A stretch of 9,031 bases of DNA, from NCBI GenBank assembly GCA_021777685.1, contig JAJYDH010000252.1, positions 1 through 9,031 of the forward strand, read 5' to 3'. A model generated the notes under the pieces. It had not been told where the DNA came from. It made no database searches and was given only the letters and a program-made list of their open reading frames with translations. Numbering within the stretch: position 1 is the first letter of the stretch; each line of letters begins with the position of its first letter. This DNA comes from Planctomycetota bacterium. GTDB lineage: Bacteria; Planctomycetota; Planctomycetia; Isosphaerales; Isosphaeraceae. A program made the position numbers and the translations under genes. Positions 5,548 to 9,031 of this stretch are shown one piece after another.

Positions 5548-7788
5548 ATGAGCTTTGGTAAACGTAGACCTAAACTCTCCCGGGCCCAACTCCGGCCATC
5601 CAACCCGATCGCCCTCCGGCAGGGCCGCCTGGCCCGCCAGAGGGACCGGCTGGCTCGCCTCGCCGTCGTCGGCCTCGCCATCGTCGCGACGGCCGCGATC
5701 GTCCACGGCTCCGGGCCGTTCTTCACCTACCGCCTGGGCCAGCGCCCCGACCGCGAGGTCCGCGTCCGGGTCGACGAATTCCAGAGGCGGAACTCGATCC
5801 GGACCGCCACCGAGCGCCAGGCCAAGGCCGACCAGGTCCCTCCGTCGATGGTCAACGACCCGGCGCCGATCAAGGATCTCGCCGATCGCCTGGACGACCT
5901 GGTCGACGCCGTGGCCAAGTCGCCCACCTTCGACTCGGTCCCCGAGTCGTTCCGGGCCCAGTGGAAGCTGACCCCGGCCCTCTTCGACGACATCCGCGAG
6001 GCCAGCGACACGCCCGAGCGGCACGAGGACCTGAAGCGGCGGATCGCGAAGGCGTTCGAACCCCTGATCCGCGACGGCGTCCTCGGCCCGGACATCCTGC
6101 CCCGTCACGAGGAGGCGAGCCGCACCCTCGCCGTCCACCTCGCCGGCCAGCCCCGCGATCAGGCCCACCTCGTCCCCCGAGAGCGGGTGATGCACGAGCG
6201 GCTCGAGAAGCCCGACGGGCCGGTCGGCACGGGGTTCATCGCCGCCTTCAGCACCCCGTCCCTCGGCCAGGGGCTCTTCACCCTGATCGCCGACCGCCTG
6301 GCCGGCCACCCGACCCTCGCATTCGAGGAGCCGTACACGAACCAGCTCCGCGAGAAGGCCCGCAACGCCGTCGCCGACGTCTACGAGGTCTATCGGAAGG
6401 GGGAACTGCTGGTCGAGCAGGGGCAGGAGATCCGCGAGGAACAACTCCTCCTGCTCCGCGAGGAGCACGAGGTCGCTAACGCCCAGATCACGACGATGGC
6501 CAGGCTCCGGAGGGCCGGCTCGGTCCTGGTCCTGGCCGCCGCCATGTTCGCCCTGATCGGCTATTACATCCACCGGCATGAGCCCTTGATCGCGGGCGAC
6601 CTCCGGCGGATCTTCTCGATCTGTTCCCTCTCGGTCGTCGCGCTCGGGCTGGCCAGACTCCTGGCCCCCCTGCCCTGGCACGCGGAACTGGTCCCCGTGG
6701 CGATCGCCGCGATGATCCTGGCGATCGCGTACAACCCGCACTTCGCGCTGATGGTCACGTTCGCCCTCAGCCTGTTGACGACCGTCGGGATGGCCGGGGG
6801 GATCGGCCACTTTCTCGTCCTCATGGGCGGGACCTCGATGGGCGTCCTCTGCCTGCACGAGGTCCGGACCCGGACCAAGCTCATCAAGGTCGGTGCCCTC
6901 TGCGCCCTGGGTTATTTCGTGCTCACCTGGGCGACCGGGCTCTGGCACGACCAGCCGCTCTCGGTCGTCGCCGAGGACAGCCTCTGGCGCGCCGGGTGGG
7001 GCCTGATGGCCGGTTTCGTCCTGGGCGGAATCCTGCCGTTCGTCGAGACGGGGTTCGGGATCGTCACCGGGATCAGCCTGCTGGAGCTGGGCGACATCAC
7101 CCACCCGCTCCTCCAGGAGCTGGTCCGCCGGGCCCCCGGCACGCACAATCATTCGATCGCCGTGAGCACGATCGCCGAGGCCGCCGCCGAGCGGATCGGC
7201 GCGAACGCGCTCCTGGTCCGGATCGGGGCCTACTTCCACGACATCGGCAAGATGCTCAAGCCTCATTACTTCGTCGAGAACCAGGCGGGCGCGACCAACC
7301 GGCACGCGAACCTGGCCCCGGCGATGAGCACCCTCATCATCATCGGCCACGTCAAGGACGGCGTCGACCTCGGCCGGCAGCATCACCTGCCCGAGCCGAT
7401 CATCGACCTGATCGAGCAGCACCACGGGACCACCCTCGTCGAGTATTTCTTCAACGAGGCGACCAAGCGGTGCGGCAACAACGGCGACGGCACGACCGTC
7501 CTCGAAGGGGCCTTCCGCTACCCGGGCCCGAAGCCGCAATCGAAGGAGGCGGGCATCCTGATGGTGTCCGACGCCGTCGAGAGCGCCAGCCGGACCCTTT
7601 CCGAGCCCACCCCCGCCCGGATCGAAGGGTTGGTCCGGGATTTGATCAACAAGCGGCTGCACGACGGCCAGTTCGACGAGTGCGGGCTGACCCTCCGCGA
7701 GATCTCCGAGATCCGCGAGAGCCTCATCAAGAGCCTCATTGGCATCTACCACGGCCGGGTCAAGTATCCGGAGCAACGGACCGCCTGA
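5548..7788 (+). CDS. pgpH: PgpH-type 7TM-HD cyclic-dinucleotide phosphodiesterase
   Basis: This inner-membrane HD phosphodiesterase has 746 residues. The characterised family member PgpH hydrolyses cyclic di-AMP to pApA; that substrate is inferred here. Layout: basic N-terminus, one membrane helix at about 38-54, a large extracytoplasmic 7TMR-HDED domain at about 60-310, a multi-helix 7TM block at about 323-511, then a cytoplasmic HD domain from about 525. The bimetal site is complete by motif: H535 (in PGTHNHS), H564-D565 (HDIGK), H601, H625-H626 and D675. ATG 5548 was chosen because MSFGKRRPK is a typical start and its first codons are AT-richer than the rest, which favours initiation. In-frame ATG 5479 would add 23 Arg/Pro-rich residues encoded by hairpin sequence. 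No strong Shine-Dalgarno is visible at 5548. Its stop shares a base with the ybeY start (TGATG), so translation is likely coupled. Confidence 0.93.
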   Translation: MSFGKRRPKLSRAQLRPSNPIALRQGRLARQRDRLARLAVVGLAIVATAAIVHGSGPFFTYRLGQRPDREVRVRVDEFQRRNSIRTATERQAKADQVPPSMVNDPAPIKDLADRLDDLVDAVAKSPTFDSVPESFRAQWKLTPALFDDIREASDTPERHEDLKRRIAKAFEPLIRDGVLGPDILPRHEEASRTLAVHLAGQPRDQAHLVPRERVMHERLEKPDGPVGTGFIAAFSTPSLGQGLFTLIADRLAGHPTLAFEEPYTNQLREKARNAVADVYEVYRKGELLVEQGQEIREEQLLLLREEHEVANAQITTMARLRRAGSVLVLAAAMFALIGYYIHRHEPLIAGDLRRIFSICSLSVVALGLARLLAPLPWHAELVPVAIAAMILAIAYNPHFALMVTFALSLLTTVGMAGGIGHFLVLMGGTSMGVLCLHEVRTRTKLIKVGALCALGYFVLTWATGLWHDQPLSVVAEDSLWRAGWGLMAGFVLGGILPFVETGFGIVTGISLLELGDITHPLLQELVRRAPGTHNHSIAVSTIAEAAAERIGANALLVRIGAYFHDIGKMLKPHYFVENQAGATNRHANLAPAMSTLIIIGHVKDGVDLGRQHHLPEPIIDLIEQHHGTTLVEYFFNEATKRCGNNGDGTTVLEGAFRYPGPKPQSKEAGILMVSDAVESASRTLSEPTPARIEGLVRDLINKRLHDGQFDECGLTLREISEIRESLIKSLIGIYHGRVKYPEQRTA

Positions 7789-8327
7789 TGGAGACCGACC
7801 GAATCCCCGCCCGAATCCTGCCCGACACGATCGAGGTCGAGATCGTCGACAACCAGTCGCATCTCGACGCCGACCCCGCGTTCCTCGACGGCCTCGTCCG
7901 TCGGACCTTGCTGTCCGAGGGGATCGAAGACGCTTCGATCTCGATCGCCCTGGTGGACGACGCGACGATCCGCGTCATCAACCGTCGCCACCTCGACCAC
8001 GACTGGCCCACCGACGTCATCAGCTTTGACCTCTCCGACCCCGGAGATTTCTCCCTGACGGGCGAACTGGTCGTCTCGGCCGAGATGGCCGTCGCGACCG
8101 CCCGCGAGGCGGGCGTCGCCCCCCGGTCGGAGCTGGCCCTCTACGTCGTCCACGGCCTGCTCCACCTCTGCGGGCTCGATGATCGGGAGATCGAGGACGC
8201 CGAGGTCATGAGGCGCCGCGAGGGGGAGATCCTCGCGGCCGAAGGGCTGATCAACACGTTCCCCCTGGTCGGCGCGGCGACGACCGTCGACGACCCGGGG
8301 CGGGAGAGTGTGCGTTGGCCGCGCTGA
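7788..8327 (+). CDS. ybeY: YbeY family rRNA-maturation endoribonuclease, variant active site
   Basis: YbeY is a metal-dependent protein needed for 16S rRNA 3'-end maturation and ribosome quality control in bacteria where it has been studied. Here it has 179 residues; the family core is about 150. The signatures are N65-RRHLDHDWPTDVISF (to 80) and HGLLHLCGLDD (122-132). The usual motif is H-G-x-L-H-L-x-G-Y-D-H with three His ligands; here H122 and H126 are kept but the third position is D132. The position where many YbeYs have Arg (NxxYR before PTDV) is L69. A similar pattern occurs, as I recall, in Bacteroidetes YbeYs, so this is probably a functional subtype rather than decay. The last 30 or so residues are an extra low-complexity tail whose end overlaps the next gene. 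ATG 7788 overlaps the pgpH stop by one base; ACGGA at 7776-7780 is a weak ribosome-binding site. Confidence 0.93.
   Translation: METDRIPARILPDTIEVEIVDNQSHLDADPAFLDGLVRRTLLSEGIEDASISIALVDDATIRVINRRHLDHDWPTDVISFDLSDPGDFSLTGELVVSAEMAVATAREAGVAPRSELALYVVHGLLHLCGLDDREIEDAEVMRRREGEILAAEGLINTFPLVGAATTVDDPGRESVRWPR
8303..8308 (+). promoter_or_regulatory. Ribosome-binding site supporting a TTG start
   Basis: GGAGAG lies 6 bases before TTG 8315, inside the end of ybeY. It supports TTG as the start of the CorC-like gene over the in-frame ATG at 8339, which would remove eight residues ahead of the first membrane helix. Confidence 0.55.
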
Positions 8328-9031
8328 ACCTCGGCGGGATGCTGGGCCTGGGACTTCCCTTGCTGGCGACGCAGGCGGTGCTCGTCGCGCTCGGCCGGGC
8401 CCTGCGCACCTACTCCCGGAGCCGGCTCGAAGAGATCTGCCAGGCGCATGGCCGCCCCCGGCGGGCCGACGCGATCGCCCACGACGACGAGGAGACCGAG
8501 CGGGCCGCCGAGTCGCTGGCCGTCGTCGTCGGGCTGACGCTGGCGGCGATGGCGGCCCTGGCCGCCCATACCGTCCTGCCCCGGCTCAATTTCGAGCTGG
8601 CCCTGCTGTTCGCCGTCGGTCTGTCGGTCTTCGTCCACCTCTCGGCGAGCGTCGTCGGCCGGGTCTGGGCCGAGACCATGCTCGACGCCGTCTGGCCGAT
8701 CGCGCCGGCGGTCCGCATCGTGGCGTTGCCGCTGACCTCCGCCGCCGACCTGGTCGAATCGCTCGCCAGCCGGCTGGCCGGGCCGGTCGACGCGGCGCCC
8801 CGGCCAGCCAGCTTCGAGGTCGAGTTCCCCACCGAGTCCGACGACCCCGAGGACGCCGAGAACGACCTCCCCGAGTCGACCCGTCTGATCCTCGAACACG
8901 TCGTCGCCCTGACCCGGCGCGACGCCTCCGAGATCATGACGCCGAGCATCTCGATGGTCGTCCTGCCCGCGACGGCCTCGGCGCACCAGGCCGCCAGGAC
9001 CTTCCGCGACTCCGGCCTGAGCCGGATAGAT
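8315..9031 (+). CDS. CorC/YbeX-like membrane CBS-domain protein, 3' end missing
   Basis: The frame is open from TTG 8315 through the right edge, giving 239 residues of an incomplete protein. Predicted membrane helices lie at about 9-29, 67-88, 93-114 and possibly 124-145, with a cytoplasmic stretch between the first two (SRSRLEEICQ, 35-44) like that of DUF21/CNNM domains. An acidic linker follows (about 168-188). LILEHVVALTRRDASEIMTPSISMVVLP (191-218) matches the start of the paired CBS domains of CorC/HlyC proteins, and SGLSRID at the edge continues it. The usual DUF21 GE-x-x-PK motif is not seen (SASVVGRVWAE is in its place), and the CBS MTPR reads MTPS. It overlaps ybeY by 13 bases, so it is in the operon and probably translationally coupled. 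CorC relatives are linked to magnesium or cobalt handling and YbeX to ribosome function; the role here is inferred from family and position. Confidence 0.85.
   Translation, partial: MAALNLGGMLGLGLPLLATQAVLVALGRALRTYSRSRLEEICQAHGRPRRADAIAHDDEETERAAESLAVVVGLTLAAMAALAAHTVLPRLNFELALLFAVGLSVFVHLSASVVGRVWAETMLDAVWPIAPAVRIVALPLTSAADLVESLASRLAGPVDAAPRPASFEVEFPTESDDPEDAENDLPESTRLILEHVVALTRRDASEIMTPSISMVVLPATASAHQAARTFRDSGLSRID

Noticed and set aside
4015..7776. Very long open frame (1253 codons) on the minus strand opposite phoH and pgpH
   Set aside because: It mirrors genes with clear family motifs on the plus strand. Long antisense frames arise when third positions are almost always G or C, and its translation is low-complexity (Asp/Gly/Arg/Val-rich) with no recognisable domain.
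6996..7787. Upstream in-frame extension of ybeY (open frame begins at 6996)
   Set aside because: It overlaps the HD domain of pgpH and translates to Arg/Pro-rich sequence; the YbeY N-terminus fits ATG 7788 with the TGATG overlap.

Overview
The window is G+C-rich and entirely forward-coding. It almost certainly comes from a planctomycete, probably Isosphaeraceae-like. The evidence is a gene pair encoding a cytochrome-like DUF1549/DUF1553 protein and a Tat-exported DUF1501 protein, an arrangement greatly expanded in Planctomycetes. Strong G/C preference at third codon positions and weak Shine-Dalgarno sequences fit. Genus assignment is inference.

Region 1 (1-4165) holds the exported-protein cluster. 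A large DUF1549/DUF1553 gene is cut at its 5' end by the window edge, in the middle of its signal peptide. A small unrecognised gene (2450-2758) with lower G+C and different codon use follows. Then comes the DUF1501 gene with a twin-arginine signal. The two large products are expected outside the cytoplasm; their biochemical role is not established.

Region 2 (4166-4383) is a 218-base intergenic gap. It holds terminator-like inverted repeats, a plausible sigma70-type promoter (4268-4297) and a perfect hairpin in the leader, just before the PhoH-family ATG.

Region 3 (4384-9031) is one conserved housekeeping operon: PhoH/YbeZ-family ATPase, a PgpH-type 7TM-HD phosphodiesterase, YbeY, and a CorC/YbeX-like membrane CBS protein that runs off the right edge. 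It looks like a merger of the enterobacterial ybeZ-ybeY-ybeX order with the Firmicutes phoH-pgpH-ybeY order. The last three genes are tightly coupled (1-base overlap, then 13-base overlap). PhoH and PgpH are separated by about 150 bases rich in potential hairpins, several of them mutually exclusive. The likely themes are RNA and ribosome maintenance (PhoH, YbeY), cyclic-dinucleotide turnover (PgpH) and a membrane CBS protein.

I see no mobile element, CRISPR array, tRNA or rRNA. No clear new multi-gene system is visible. The best second-look items are the mutually exclusive stems between phoH and pgpH, the YbeY with non-canonical active-site residues, the divergent CorC-like protein, and the small gene inserted between the two exported-protein genes.
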